DNA of 64,000 nucleotides from Micromonospora aurantiaca ATCC 27029 (lineage in GTDB: Bacteria > Actinomycetota > Actinomycetes > Mycobacteriales > Micromonosporaceae). The notes under the pieces were generated by a model. It made no database searches. It was not told the DNA's origin and saw only the letters and a program-made list of their open reading frames with translations. Made by a program: the position numbers and the translations under genes. Shown here in pieces: positions 16,702 to 26,000 of this stretch (within the stretch, counting starts at the first letter, position 1; each line of letters opens with the position of its first letter). The DNA lies in NCBI RefSeq assembly GCF_000145235.1, contig NC_014391.1:4472001-4536000 (forward strand), written 5' to 3'.

Positions 16702-18050
16702 CGGACCTCGAACAGGCCACGGGCGCCGCGCTCGGCGTCGACCATGGCGTGGCTGACGAACGGGTAGTGCCCGGCTGCGGGGAAGACCGTCTCCACGAAG
16801 CCGCCGCCGGCCGGGGTGAGGGACAGCACCTGGGCTCCGCCGGGGTCGGTCGGCCGGTTCTCCCAGTGCCCCTCCCGGTAGACGGTGTCGAACTGGGCGC
16901 CGACGATGTGGAACGAGCTGTCTCGGTTGGGGCCGGCGTCGAGCAGCCAGACTCGGACCCGTTCACCGGCCCGGGCGGGTAGTGGACGGTGCGCGTACTG
17001 GGCGGGGTAGCCGTTGAAGACGACGGCGTCGGGGCGCTCCGCCTGCATCGCGGCCAGGTCGCCGGGCTCGCCGTCCGGGCCGAGGTAGAACTCGGACTGG
17101 ACGAGCACGTACTCGCGATCGACGCGGGGCAGGTCGGGCGGGTCGACGATGACCGCACCGTACATCCCGTTGCCGATGTGGTGCAGCATCGGCATGGTCG
17201 AGCAGTGGTACATCCAGATGCCGGCGCGGGTCGCGGTGAACCGGTAGGTCAGCCGCTGCCCGGGGTCGATCGGGCGCATCACCTCGTCCGGGGCGACGGC
17301 ACCGGCGTGGAAGTCGATGCCGTGGTCCAGGGTGCCGTCGTTGACCAGGGTGATCTCGAAGGTGTCGCCGACCCGGCCGCGCAACACCGGGCCGGGCACG
17401 GTTCCGTCGAAGGTCCACAGCCGCTGCCGTACCCCGGGCGCGACCTCCCGGACGACTTCCCGGACGTGCAGCTCACGCCGGTGCAGCCGGCCGGGCGGCG
17501 CGGGCGGCGCGGTGGCGTCCCGGGCGACGAAGGCCGCGCCAGGGTCGGCCATGGCATCGAGGCGCGGCCTCGTTCCCTCCGTCGCCACGGCCGTCCCTGT
17601 CGGAGCGGTCACCGTGGCCCCCGTCGGGACGATCCGCAGTGTCATGCCGGCCTGCCGGTGGGCGGGCAGGGAGCACCAGCCCTCCACCGTCGCCCCGATC
17701 ACGCCGGCGTCCAGCCGGGCGTCGCCGCCCCGCGTCAGCAGCGGTGTCCTCGCCCCGGAGGCCAGGACGAGGTCGTGGCGGCGGTTGTCCCGGTTGGTCA
17801 GCTCGATGACCAGTCGATCACCCCGGGGCACGTCGATCCGGTCGGGGTGGAAACGCATGCCGTCTGCGACCACTGTGACCGTGGTGGTGTGCCCGGTCGG
17901 AGTGACGGCGGTGGCGGCGGCGGGGACGGGTGCGTCACCGGAGACGCGTTGGGCGGCGACCCCGACGAGGACGGCGACGAGGACGAGGGCGAGACCCACG
18001 GCTGCTCCGCCGAGCGGGCGGGGCACGGGGGCTTCGGTGCGCGCGGACAC
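16698..18050 (-). CDS. nirK: Copper nitrite reductase (NirK) with extra N-terminal cupredoxin domain
   Basis: 450 residues. N-terminal TM/signal (about 14-34), then an extra cupredoxin domain with a full type-1 set (RHDL; C-x4-H-x4-M in GWCSLPAHRQAGM). The C-terminal two domains are NirK-like: HGIDFHAG gives a type-1 His, the catalytic Asp and a type-2 His; MYHCSTMPMLHHIGNGM gives type-2 His, type-1 Cys, His and Met; SFHIVGAQF gives the catalytic His and FVSHAM the last type-2 His. All copper and catalytic residues are therefore present, though the Cys-His loop is one residue shorter than in Alcaligenes-type NirK. It reduces nitrite to NO on the outer membrane face. GTG start with GAGGTAA upstream, three bases after the preceding gene. 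Confidence 0.85.
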   Translation of the reverse strand: MSARTEAPVPRPLGGAAVGLALVLVAVLVGVAAQRVSGDAPVPAAATAVTPTGHTTTVTVVADGMRFHPDRIDVPRGDRLVIELTNRDNRRHDLVLASGARTPLLTRGGDARLDAGVIGATVEGWCSLPAHRQAGMTLRIVPTGATVTAPTGTAVATEGTRPRLDAMADPGAAFVARDATAPPAPPGRLHRRELHVREVVREVAPGVRQRLWTFDGTVPGPVLRGRVGDTFEITLVNDGTLDHGIDFHAGAVAPDEVMRPIDPGQRLTYRFTATRAGIWMYHCSTMPMLHHIGNGMYGAVIVDPPDLPRVDREYVLVQSEFYLGPDGEPGDLAAMQAERPDAVVFNGYPAQYAHRPLPARAGERVRVWLLDAGPNRDSSFHIVGAQFDTVYREGHWENRPTDPGGAQVLSLTPAGGGFVETVFPAAGHYPFVSHAMVDAERGARGLFEVR

Positions 18051-18053
18051 GGG

Positions 18054-19376
18054 TTACCTCCGGGCGGTGAGCAGGACCCGCACGGCCGGCACGAGGAACT
18101 GCACCAGCGCGGCGAGGACCAGCAGTGAGGTGGTGATGCGGACGAACGGCGGGGTGGGCAGGACGAGGACCAGCAGGGCGGCGTTGGTCATCGCGACGCG
18201 CTGCGGGCCGTGCCGCTCCAGCAGGGCGGCGCGGCGGCGCACCGGCGCGGGTCCGCCGCCGAGCACCACGGGCAGCAGGTGGGTCAGGGCTCCGACGAGG
18301 ACCTGGGCGACGAAGCCGACCAGCAGCGGGAGCAGCACCGCACCGAAGCGGTCGGCCGCGCCGGCCGGGTCCGCAGCGGGCAGCAGCGTCGCGGCGTCCA
18401 CGGCGAGAGCGACCATCAGCCAGCCGCCGGCCGCGGCGAGCGACCAGGACGCGAACGCGTACGGGGGGCGGGTGCGCGCGACGGCCAGCGCGGGGCGCAG
18501 GGCGATCAGCGCGCCGAGGGCGAACAGGCTCAGCCCGGCCGCGGCGACGACCCGCCACCAGGCGAGCAGGCCGACGCCCAGCAGGACGAGTCCGGTCGTC
18601 GCCACCGGCAGCGCGACGGTGGCGGCGCGGACCGCACCGTCGGCCATCCGGGTACGCAGCACGGTGGGCCAGAGTGTCAGCAGCGTCCCGAGGACGGTCA
18701 GCGTCACCCAGCCGAGCAGGTTCACGTGCGCATGGAACAGCAGCAGCCGGGGGCGCAGCGGGTCGTCGATCACCAGCATCCCGGCGCCGACCGGCACGCC
18801 GGCGAGCAGGGCCACGGTCGCCGCCAGGTAGTAGCGGACCGTGACGGAGAACCGGGCCGGCAGGGCGCGGCGCAGCCGGTGGGTGAGCGCGACGAGGTGG
18901 GCGGTCACCGCGACGAAGACCAGCGTAGCGCCCGCCACGCCCAGCCAGGGGCGGTCGGCCGTGCCGCCGGTCAGGACCGCCAGCACGCCCACGTTGAGCG
19001 CGGCCAGCCGGGCCGCCTCGGCGCGGCGGCGGTCCGGGGCGGGGGCACGCAGCACGGCGGCGGCGAAGTGGGCGCTCCACACCACGACGGCGTTGCTGAC
19101 CGCACCGAGCAGCAGCAGGTGGACGGCCGTCCAGCGCCACGCCGGGAGGAACGGATGGACGAAGGCGAGCACGACCAGCCCGGCCAGGTAGGCCAGCGGC
19201 AGCGCAGCGACCCGGCGGTGCCAGCCGGCCCGCCCAAGGCCCGCCGCCACGGCCGGAGCGGTCACCGGGCCGGGGGCCGGGGCGGCGGGACCGGCCGACG
19301 CGACTGCCGAGACGGTCCGCCCGGCCCCCGGGCCCGAGGGCGCGGTCGGGGCGGAGTCCCCGCGGGTGCCGGCCAT
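18054..19376 (-). CDS. 12-TM membrane protein, NnrS/COX1-like, of the nirK operon
   Basis: 440 residues with about 12 TM helices after a Pro/Ala-rich N-terminus. FHAHVNLLGWVTLTVLGTLL has the HxHxNLLG pattern seen in heme-copper-oxidase subunit I relatives, and other His residues sit in helices (WSAHFAAAVL, THLLPVVLGG). A heme or copper membrane protein linked to NO handling is the likely role, but the family is not certain. The start at 19376 shares a base with the TGA of the upstream gene (TGATG), and longer upstream readings of this frame are antisense or out-of-frame shadows. It ends three bases before nirK. Confidence 0.7.
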   Translation of the reverse strand: MAGTRGDSAPTAPSGPGAGRTVSAVASAGPAAPAPGPVTAPAVAAGLGRAGWHRRVAALPLAYLAGLVVLAFVHPFLPAWRWTAVHLLLLGAVSNAVVVWSAHFAAAVLRAPAPDRRRAEAARLAALNVGVLAVLTGGTADRPWLGVAGATLVFVAVTAHLVALTHRLRRALPARFSVTVRYYLAATVALLAGVPVGAGMLVIDDPLRPRLLLFHAHVNLLGWVTLTVLGTLLTLWPTVLRTRMADGAVRAATVALPVATTGLVLLGVGLLAWWRVVAAAGLSLFALGALIALRPALAVARTRPPYAFASWSLAAAGGWLMVALAVDAATLLPAADPAGAADRFGAVLLPLLVGFVAQVLVGALTHLLPVVLGGGPAPVRRRAALLERHGPQRVAMTNAALLVLVLPTPPFVRITTSLLVLAALVQFLVPAVRVLLTARR

Positions 19377-20503
19377 CACCGCACCGCCGGCACGACCGGC
19401 GGGACGACCGCCGTCCGGGTCCGCCGCCGGGCGGCGCGGACCAACGCGGCCACCACTCCGCCGACGAAACCGAGCACCGCCAGGACGTTGCCGACGCCGC
19501 CCCAGCGCCACCCGGCCGGCACGCCGAGCACGTCGCCGACCAGGACCCGGATCGTCAGGGTGGTGTGCAGCAGGGCGAGCGGGGCGTACAGCCACGGCCC
19601 GTAGGGCAGTGGGCGGCGAAGCACCGCCGGCAGGATCACCGGAGCGTGCGCGAAGATCATCGACATGGTGAAGCCCAGGAAGACCAGGTGCAGGGTGGCG
19701 TCGTAACGGGAGCCGCCGGTGACCGGCCCGGCGCCCGCCCACAGCAGGCCGGCCAGCGCCAGCCAGGCGTACCCGGTGAGCAGGCCGACCGCGACGTAGC
19801 GGGGCAGGCCGACGGCGCGCACCGTGTGGCGGGCGACGTCGCAGACCACCAGCCAGGCCACCGTCGCGAGCAGGCCGACCCCGAATAGGTACGCCCCGAC
19901 GGCCGGCCAGAGCGCGGTGGCGGTGGCGCCGGCGGTCAGCATGCCGAGGGCGGCGAGGAACCAGCCGACGCCGTGCCGGGGCAGCGTGAGGTGAGCGAGT
20001 TCCAGACGCTCCCCGGCGATGGTGGCCACCACGAAGGTGGCCAGCCAGGGCACGATCTCCGGCACGCTGAGGCCGGCGAGCCAGAGGAGGGTGGCGGCGT
20101 ACCAGCTCAGCGCGCCGGTGACCTGGGCCAGCAGCGCCGGGCCGGGCTGCCGCCACCACAGCCGCTGGTAGATGAGCAGCAGCAGCACCGAGGCGAGCAT
20201 GAGCAGCAGCCGGCCGGGCAGGCTCGGCCCGGTCAGCACCAGCAGCACCGCCCCGGCGCCGGAGCAGGCGGGCGCGAGCAGGGCCCACCGGGTGCCGAGG
20301 GCCACCGCGCGTTCCAGCGCCACCAGGGTGCCGACGAAGCCCAGCACCATCAGCGGGCCGTGCACCTGCTCCAGTGGGACGTGAGGCGCGGGCACCGGCA
20401 GGCCGAGCAGCAGCAGGGCGGCGTAGAGACCGCTCACCAGGGCGAAGCCGCCCGCGGCGAGGACGGGGAGCCGCCACTGTACGGCGATCGGCCGTGGGTT
20501 CAT
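19376..20503 (-). CDS. Polytopic membrane protein, NnrS-like
   Basis: 375 residues, about 11 TM helices. VHGPLMVLGFVGTLVALERAVAL and HLVFLGFTMSMIFAHAPVILPAVL resemble the helices of NnrS-type and related heme/copper membrane proteins in denitrification loci. The start at 20503 is fixed by an ATGA overlap with the regulator gene. It is co-translated between regulator and second membrane protein, so probably supports nitrite/NO metabolism. The exact family is uncertain. Confidence 0.65.
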   Translation of the reverse strand: MNPRPIAVQWRLPVLAAGGFALVSGLYAALLLLGLPVPAPHVPLEQVHGPLMVLGFVGTLVALERAVALGTRWALLAPACSGAGAVLLVLTGPSLPGRLLLMLASVLLLLIYQRLWWRQPGPALLAQVTGALSWYAATLLWLAGLSVPEIVPWLATFVVATIAGERLELAHLTLPRHGVGWFLAALGMLTAGATATALWPAVGAYLFGVGLLATVAWLVVCDVARHTVRAVGLPRYVAVGLLTGYAWLALAGLLWAGAGPVTGGSRYDATLHLVFLGFTMSMIFAHAPVILPAVLRRPLPYGPWLYAPLALLHTTLTIRVLVGDVLGVPAGWRWGGVGNVLAVLGFVGGVVAALVRAARRRTRTAVVPPVVPAVR

Positions 20504-21207
20504 GCCGGCTCTTCGGTGATATTCGGCAGGGCCAGCCGCACCACGCAGGCGTCGGGTGCGCCGAAGGGTTCGAGCACGGCGCCGGCCGGTGAGGCACCGG
20601 CGTGTTCGAGCGTGCCGCGGACCACGCCGACGTGCAGGGCGCAGATCGCGTCGGGGTTGCGGTTGACCAGCTCCAGGAAGGGACAGGTGTGCAGGTGGAT
20701 CTCGGTCGCCCCGTCGGCCGTCCGGTGTCGGCGGGGACTGAAGCCCAGCCCGCGCAGGACGTCGAGCAGCGTATCGACCGGCTCCCTGCCGGGCGGGGTG
20801 GCGGCGGCGAGGTGGCGTCCCCAGTCCTGGCCGGCGCGGGTGGCCTCCGCCCGGACGTCTCCGTGGCCCCGCCGCGACAGGTGGTCGAGCAGTGCGGCGG
20901 CGAGTGCCCGGTACGGCGCGGGGGCCGGGGCCTCCGCGACGGCCACCCGGTAGCGCCACGCCGGCCGTCCGGGCTGGCCCCCACTGGCCCGCGCCTTGAC
21001 CAGCAGTCCTGCGTCGACCAGGCGGTCGAGGTGGGCGCGGGCGGTGGACAGGTGCAGGCCCGTCCGCTCCCCCACCTCGGCGATCGTCATGCCGGCGCCG
21101 GCGGCGCGCACGAGCTCCAGGATCGAGGCCCGGCTGGCGGTGCCGAGAGCCCGGTGGCGCTGCGGGTCGATGGTCTCGCCGACCGGCCCTGTTCTCGGGG
21201 TTTCCAC
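20500..21207 (-). CDS. Winged-HTH regulator with C-terminal Cys cluster (SufR/ArsR-like)
   Basis: About 235 residues. The N-terminal winged helix (RASILELVRAAGAGMTIAEVGERTGLHLSTARAHLDRLVDAGLL) is DeoR/ArsR-like. The C-terminal part has HTCPFLELVNRNPDAICALHVG and a later DAC, a CPF...C pattern like Fe-S-binding SufR-type regulators, so iron-sulfur or NO sensing is a reasonable inference. I chose GTG at 21205-21207; a longer ATG start at 21258 would overlap the divergent hemerythrin start and swallow the repeat-rich operator region. It heads the nirK operon and presumably regulates it and the hemerythrin. Confidence 0.7.
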   Translation of the reverse strand: METPRTGPVGETIDPQRHRALGTASRASILELVRAAGAGMTIAEVGERTGLHLSTARAHLDRLVDAGLLVKARASGGQPGRPAWRYRVAVAEAPAPAPYRALAAALLDHLSRRGHGDVRAEATRAGQDWGRHLAAATPPGREPVDTLLDVLRGLGFSPRRHRTADGATEIHLHTCPFLELVNRNPDAICALHVGVVRGTLEHAGASPAGAVLEPFGAPDACVVRLALPNITEEPA

Positions 21208-21231
21208 GTTAGATAACGTTACAACGTCGTT
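21206..21231. promoter_or_regulatory. Repeated ACGTT/AACGT operator region
   Basis: Two perfect short inverted repeats lie in tandem, ACGTT-N4-AACGT (21206-21219) and ACGTT-N2-AACGT (21216-21227), followed by AACGTCGTT (21223-21231). They lie between the Cys-cluster regulator and the divergent hemerythrin and are the obvious candidate binding sites for that regulator. Confidence 0.55.
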
Positions 21232-21256
21232 CAACCGCAAAACCCTGGAGGGTTCC

Positions 21257-22063
21257 ATGTCCGCCTCACGCTCCCCGGCCGACCGCGAGGCCGCGCAGGC
21301 CGTCGTCCGGCACCACGCCCAGCTCGCCGCCGACCTCGACCGGCACGTCGGAAACCTGCTGACCGCGGCCGACCAGGGTGACGCCGCCGGGGCGCTCCGG
21401 CACCGTGACGAACTGCTCCGATGGCTCCGCGACGAACTGCTGCCGCACGCGCACGCCGAGGAGGACTCCCTCTACGCCGCCGCCGGTGAGCGGGCCGAGG
21501 GTGCGCTGCTGGTCCGGGGCATGCTCGACGAGCACCAGGCGATCACCGGCCTGGTCGCCGAGTTGGAGACCGGCAACCGGCCGGTACGCCTCGCCGGCAC
21601 CGCGCGCGCCCTCGCCGCGCTCTTCGCCGTCCACCTGGCCAAGGAGAACGACCTGGTCGTCCCGCTGCTGGTGGACGCGGCCGACGTCTCGCTGGCGAAG
21701 TTGCTGGAGGGGATGCACGATCTGCTCGGCTCCTCGGAAAGCTCGAATGGCGGCGGTTGCGGCGGGGGTGGCTGCGGCTGCGGTGGTGACCGGGCACCGG
21801 CCGACGCGCCGGCCCCGACCCTCACCATCGATCCCCGGCTGGACGTCCGGCAGCTCCCGCACGACCAGCGCCACGCGCGGGTGCTGGCGGCGCTGGAGGC
21901 GCTGCCGGCCGGTGGAGCGCTGGTGCTGGTCGCCCCGCACGCACCCCGCCCGCTGCTGGCCGAGGTCGCAGCCCGCTACGGCGACGGCATGACCAGCGAG
22001 TGGCTGCAGGACGGGCCGGACGTGTGGCAGATCCGGCTCTCCCGCCGGCCGGTGACGGTCTGA
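21257..22063 (+). CDS. Hemerythrin-DUF2249 fusion protein
   Basis: 268 residues. Residues 1-155 are a hemerythrin HHE domain with di-iron ligands in HHAQL, HAHAEED, DEHQAI and HLAKENDLV. A Gly/Cys linker (GGGCGGGGCGCGGD, about 165-180) precedes a DUF2249 domain (residues about 190-268, LDVRQLPHDQRHARVLAALEAL). These proteins are tied to NO/O2 sensing or repair of iron centres. It diverges from the nirK operon across the ACGTT repeats, with GGAGGG ahead of the ATG. Confidence 0.85.
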   Translation: MSASRSPADREAAQAVVRHHAQLAADLDRHVGNLLTAADQGDAAGALRHRDELLRWLRDELLPHAHAEEDSLYAAAGERAEGALLVRGMLDEHQAITGLVAELETGNRPVRLAGTARALAALFAVHLAKENDLVVPLLVDAADVSLAKLLEGMHDLLGSSESSNGGGCGGGGCGCGGDRAPADAPAPTLTIDPRLDVRQLPHDQRHARVLAALEALPAGGALVLVAPHAPRPLLAEVAARYGDGMTSEWLQDGPDVWQIRLSRRPVTV

Positions 22064-22117
22064 GCAGTCTGTCGGTGCCAGGGCGGTGGGGATCAGGGCC
22101 CGCCGTCGCGGCGTACC

Positions 22118-22131
22118 GGGCCGTCCGGCCC
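22118..22131. promoter_or_regulatory. DevR/DosR-like box upstream of the second hemerythrin
   Basis: GGGCCGTCCGGCCC fits the palindromic GGGNC-N4-GNCCC core of actinobacterial DevR/DosR sites, 62 bases before the GTG of the small hemerythrin. The pattern alone is expected by chance every few kilobases in DNA this GC-rich, so position is the main support. Confidence 0.35.
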
Positions 22132-22192
22132 TGCTGACGGAGGTTGCCGGTGCGCACGATGGAGTCGCCCACCCTCGTGGTCAGGAGACGAA

Positions 22193-22633
22193 GTGTGCAA
22201 CTACTGCGGCTGTCGGGAGTTCCCGCTGATCGGCCGGCTCTCGGCCGAGCACGAGGCGATCGCGAACGCGGCCGGCCGGCTGCGCGGCGCGGTGCGGGCC
22301 TCCGGCCCGGACGCCCTGGTGGCGCTGGACGCGCTGCTGGCGCTGCTGATGCCGCACACCTCCACTGAGGAGGACGGCCTCTTCGTGGAGCTGCGGGCCG
22401 AGGGCAGCCTGGCCGGGGCGGTGGCGAAGCTCTGCGCGGAGCACGACGACATCCACGGCGTGCTCGGCGGCGTCGACCGGGCCGACCCGGACTGGCCCGC
22501 AGTGCTGGCCGCCCTGGACCGGCTCCACCGGCACATCGACAACGAGGAGCACGGTCTCTTCCCGGCCGCGGTGATCGCGCTGCCGATCCCGGCCTGGGAC
22601 CGGATCACCCCGGCGGAGGCGGCGGCCAGGTGA
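22193..22633 (+). CDS. Small hemerythrin-domain protein with N-terminal Cys motif
   Basis: 146 residues. After MCNYCGC (C-x2-C-x-C, possibly a metal or redox site) comes a four-helix HHE hemerythrin domain with ligands in SAEHEAI, PHTSTEED, EHDDIH and HIDNEEHGLF. GTG start with AGGAGA upstream. It follows the larger hemerythrin on the same strand after a 129-base gap holding a DevR-like box. NO or oxygen binding is the likely role. Confidence 0.85.
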   Translation: MCNYCGCREFPLIGRLSAEHEAIANAAGRLRGAVRASGPDALVALDALLALLMPHTSTEEDGLFVELRAEGSLAGAVAKLCAEHDDIHGVLGGVDRADPDWPAVLAALDRLHRHIDNEEHGLFPAAVIALPIPAWDRITPAEAAAR

Positions 22634-22673
22634 GCCGGCCCGGATGTCGGCCGCTGCCGACGCCGCCCCGCGG

Positions 22674-22870
22674 CTACCGGCGGTGCGCCTCGGTGGTCTT
22701 GACCGGCACGGTCTCGCCGAGGTCGTAGAGGGCGTCGAGCACGTCCTCGGTCTGCCCGCGTCGCGGCCGCCCAGCGCGGCGCCCCACCCGGCCGGCACCA
22801 GGAAGAACACGCTCCACGGTGGCCCCCGGTCCCGAACCTGCCCGGCGATCTCCGGCAGGGTGACACCGAG
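22674..22870 (-). pseudogene. Remnant of a TIGR04053-like radical SAM protein
   Basis: Minus-strand reading gives LPEIAGQVRDRGPPWSVFFL and VPAG in one frame (about 22870-22790), then EDVLDALYDLGETVPVKTTE in another (to 22674). The order and content match the middle of radical SAM proteins of the TIGR04053/heme-d1-like group (a WSVFFLVPTG segment followed by PVKTTEA). The N-terminal CxxxCxxC cluster and C-terminus are missing, so it is a frame-broken internal fragment. Confidence 0.5.
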
Positions 22871-22913
22871 ACGGCCGGGCCCCGCTCCGTGCCCCGCCGG
22901 TGACCGCCCGACC

Positions 22914-22927
22914 GGGCCCGAAGTCCC
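22914..22927. promoter_or_regulatory. DevR/DosR-like box 1 upstream of narG
   Basis: GGGCCCGAAGTCCC matches GGGNC-N4-GNCCC. It is 48 bases (centre to centre) from a second copy, the paired arrangement usual for DevR targets. Confidence 0.5.
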
Positions 22928-22961
22928 GCCACGGACCCGCAGGTACAAAGCCGATGATCTC

Positions 22962-22975
22962 GGGACCTTCGGCCC
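22962..22975. promoter_or_regulatory. DevR/DosR-like box 2 upstream of narG
   Basis: GGGACCTTCGGCCC is a near-consensus DevR-type site with the GGGACC half and CTTCGG centre. It lies 118 bases before the narG start. A hypoxia/NO two-component system would be the predicted activator. Confidence 0.55.
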
Positions 22976-23092
22976 GGTTTCCCGAGGTTGTACGTCGGCA
23001 CCATGGCCAGGACGCCCTCGCTCGGGGTTGCGCTCCGGCGCATCTGCCGAGAACGTGGGGCAGTACGGCCATCTATCGAAGGAATGAGGCGT

Positions 23093-26000
23093 ATGTCGCG
23101 AGCCACCGATAGTGCGGGGCGGGCGCTGCTGGCCGTGGGCGGCCTCGTACGCCGGGCCGAGGTCTCCGCCGACGGCCGGACATTGCACCAGATCGGCGGC
23201 CGGGAGGCGGACGCCTTCTACCGGGACCGCTGGTCCTACGACAAGGTGGTGCGCTCCACGCACGGGGTGAACTGCACCGGCTCGTGCTCCTGGAAGGTGT
23301 ACGTCAAGGACGGCATCATCACCTGGGAGCAGCAGCAGACCGACTACCCGAGCGTCGGACCGGACCGGCCGGAGTACGAGCCTCGGGGCTGCCCCCGGGG
23401 TGCCGCCTTCTCCTGGTACACCTACTCCCCCACCCGGGTCCGCTACCCGTACGCGCGGGGCGTGCTGGTGGAGATGTACCGGGAGGCCAGGGGGCGCCTC
23501 GGTGATCCGGTGGCCGCGTGGGCGGACATCCAGGCCGACCCGGAACGACGCCGCCGCTACCAGAAGGCCCGCGGCAAGGGCGGCCTGGTGCGGATCACCT
23601 GGGACGAGGCGCAGGAGATGGTCGCCGCCGCGCACGTGCACGCGATCGCCGAGTACGGCCCGGACCGGGTCGCCGGCTTCTCCCCCATCCCGGCCATGTC
23701 GATGGTGTCGCACGCCGTCGGTGCCCGGTTCCTGTCCCTGCTCGGCGGCTCGATGCTGTCGTTCTACGACTGGTACGCCGACCTGCCGGTGGCCTCCCCG
23801 CAGGTCTTCGGCGACCAGACCGACGTGCCCGAGTCCGGGGACTGGTGGGACGCCTCCTACTTCGTCATGTGGGGCTCCAACGTCCCGGTGACCCGCACGC
23901 CGGACGCACACTGGATGGCCGAGGCGCGCTACCGGGGGCAGAAGGTCGTGGTGGTCAGCCCCGACTTCGCCGACAACGTCAAGTTCGCCGACGAGTGGAT
24001 GCCCGCCCAGCCGGGCACCGACGGCGCCCTGGCGATGGCGATGGGGCACGTCATCCTCAAGGAGTTCTTCGTCGACCGGCGCACCCCCCGCTTCGTCGAC
24101 TACGTCCGCAGGTTCACCGACCTGCCGTTCCTGGTCACCCTGGAGCCGGGTGCCGACGGGGCGTACCGGCCGGGCAAGTTCCTCACCGCCGACGACCTGG
24201 GCGAGACGGACAAGGAGGCGGCCTTCCGGACGGTGCTCTGGGACTCGGCCACCGACGCTCCCGCCGTGCCGCGGGGCAGCCTCGGCCACCGTTGGGGCGA
24301 GCAGCAGGGCCAGTGGAACCTGGACCTGGGCGACCTGGAGCCGGCGCTGACCTGCCTCGGGGCGGGCGACGCGGTGGAGGTGGAGCTGCCTCGGTTCGAC
24401 ACCGACACCCCGCAGGCGCTGCGCCGGGGCGTGCCGACCCGCACGGTGCGGGGCCAGTTGGTGACCAGCGTCTTCGACCTGGTGCTGGCCCAGTACGGGG
24501 TGGGCCGCGACGGCCTGCCGGGCCAGTGGCCGACCGGGTACGACGACGTCGAGGCGCCGTACACGCCGGCGTGGCAGGAGCCGGTCACCGGGGTGCCGGC
24601 GGCGCAGGTGGCCCGGGTGGCGCGGGAGTTCGCCGACAACGCGGACCGCTCCGGCGGACGGTCGATGATCCTGCTCGGCGCCGGCACGAACCACTGGTTC
24701 CACTCCGACGCCACCTACCGGGCGATCCTGGCGCTGGTCACCCTCACCGGCTGCCAGGGGGTCAACGGCGGCGGCTGGGCGCACTACGTGGGGCAGGAGA
24801 AGTGCCGCCCGGCGACCGGCTGGGCGCAGCTCGCGTTCGGCCTGGACTGGGTCCGCCCGCCCCGGCAGATGATCGGCACCGCCTTCTGGTACGTGCACAC
24901 CGACCAGTGGCGCTACGACACCTACTCCGCCGACGTGGTCTCCTCCCCCACCGGCACCGGCGCGTTCGCCGGCAAGCACACCATGGACCTGCTGGCCCAG
25001 TCGGCCCGCTCGGGGTGGATGCCGTCGATGCCCACCTTCGACCGCAGCCCGCTCGACCTGGCCGACGAGGCTCTCGCCGCCCGGCCGGACGACCCGGCGG
25101 GCTGGGTGGCCGAGCGGCTCGGCGAGGGCGACGTGAAGTTCGCCTGCACCGACCCGGACGCGCCGGAGAACTGGCCACGGGTGCTGACCGTCTGGCGGGC
25201 CAACCTGCTCGGCTCGTCGGCCAAGGGCAACGAGTACTTCCTGCGGCACCTGCTCGGCACCGACGCGAACCTGCGCGCCGAGGAGGCGCCGGAGGAGTTG
25301 CGGCCCAAGGACGTGACCTGGCGGGAGGAGGCCCCGGAGGGCAAGCTCGACCTGCTGCTGAGCCTGGACTTCCGGATGACCTCCACGACGCTCTTCTCCG
25401 ACATCGTGCTGCCCGCCGCCACCTGGTACGAGAAGCACGACCTGAGCAGTACCGACATGCACCCGTTCGTGCACGCCTTCACCCCGGCGATCAACCCGCC
25501 GTGGCAGACCCGGACCGACTTCGACGCCTTCCACGGCATCGCGAAGGCGTTCTCCACGCTCGCCGGGCCGCGGCTGGGCGTACGCAAGGACCTGGTCGCG
25601 GCGCCGCTGCTGCACGACACCCCGGACGCGATGGCGACCCCGCACGGCCGGGTCCGCGACTGGGCGGCGACCGGGGAGACCCCGGTGCCGGGCCGGACCA
25701 TGCCGAAACTGGTGGTGGTCGAGAGGGACTACGGCGCGATCGCCGACAAGATGGCCGCGCTCGGGCCGCTGATGGACACCCTCGGCACCACCGGCAAGGG
25801 CTTCTCGGTCGACGTGCGGCCGGAGGTCGAGTATCTGCGCCACAAGAACGGTGAGGTGCGCGGCGGCGCCGCGGACGGGCGGCCGTCGCTGGCGAAGGAC
25901 ACGCACGCCTGCGAGGCGATCCTGGCGCTGTCGGGCACCACCAACGGGCGGGTCGCCACCGCGGGCTTCCGGGACGTGGAGAAGCGCACCGGGGTACGCC

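Larger units (their letters stand above)
22634..23092. other. Intergenic region before narG
   Basis: No intact gene. It holds the radical-SAM remnant on its left and the narG promoter region with two DevR-like boxes on its right. The last 20 bases carry the GAAGGA ribosome site of narG. Confidence 0.7.

Noticed and set aside
19377..20984. Long upstream extension of the membrane-protein frame at 18054-19376
   Set aside because: The extension runs through two other genes in the wrong frame; the TGATG overlap at 19376 fixes the real start.
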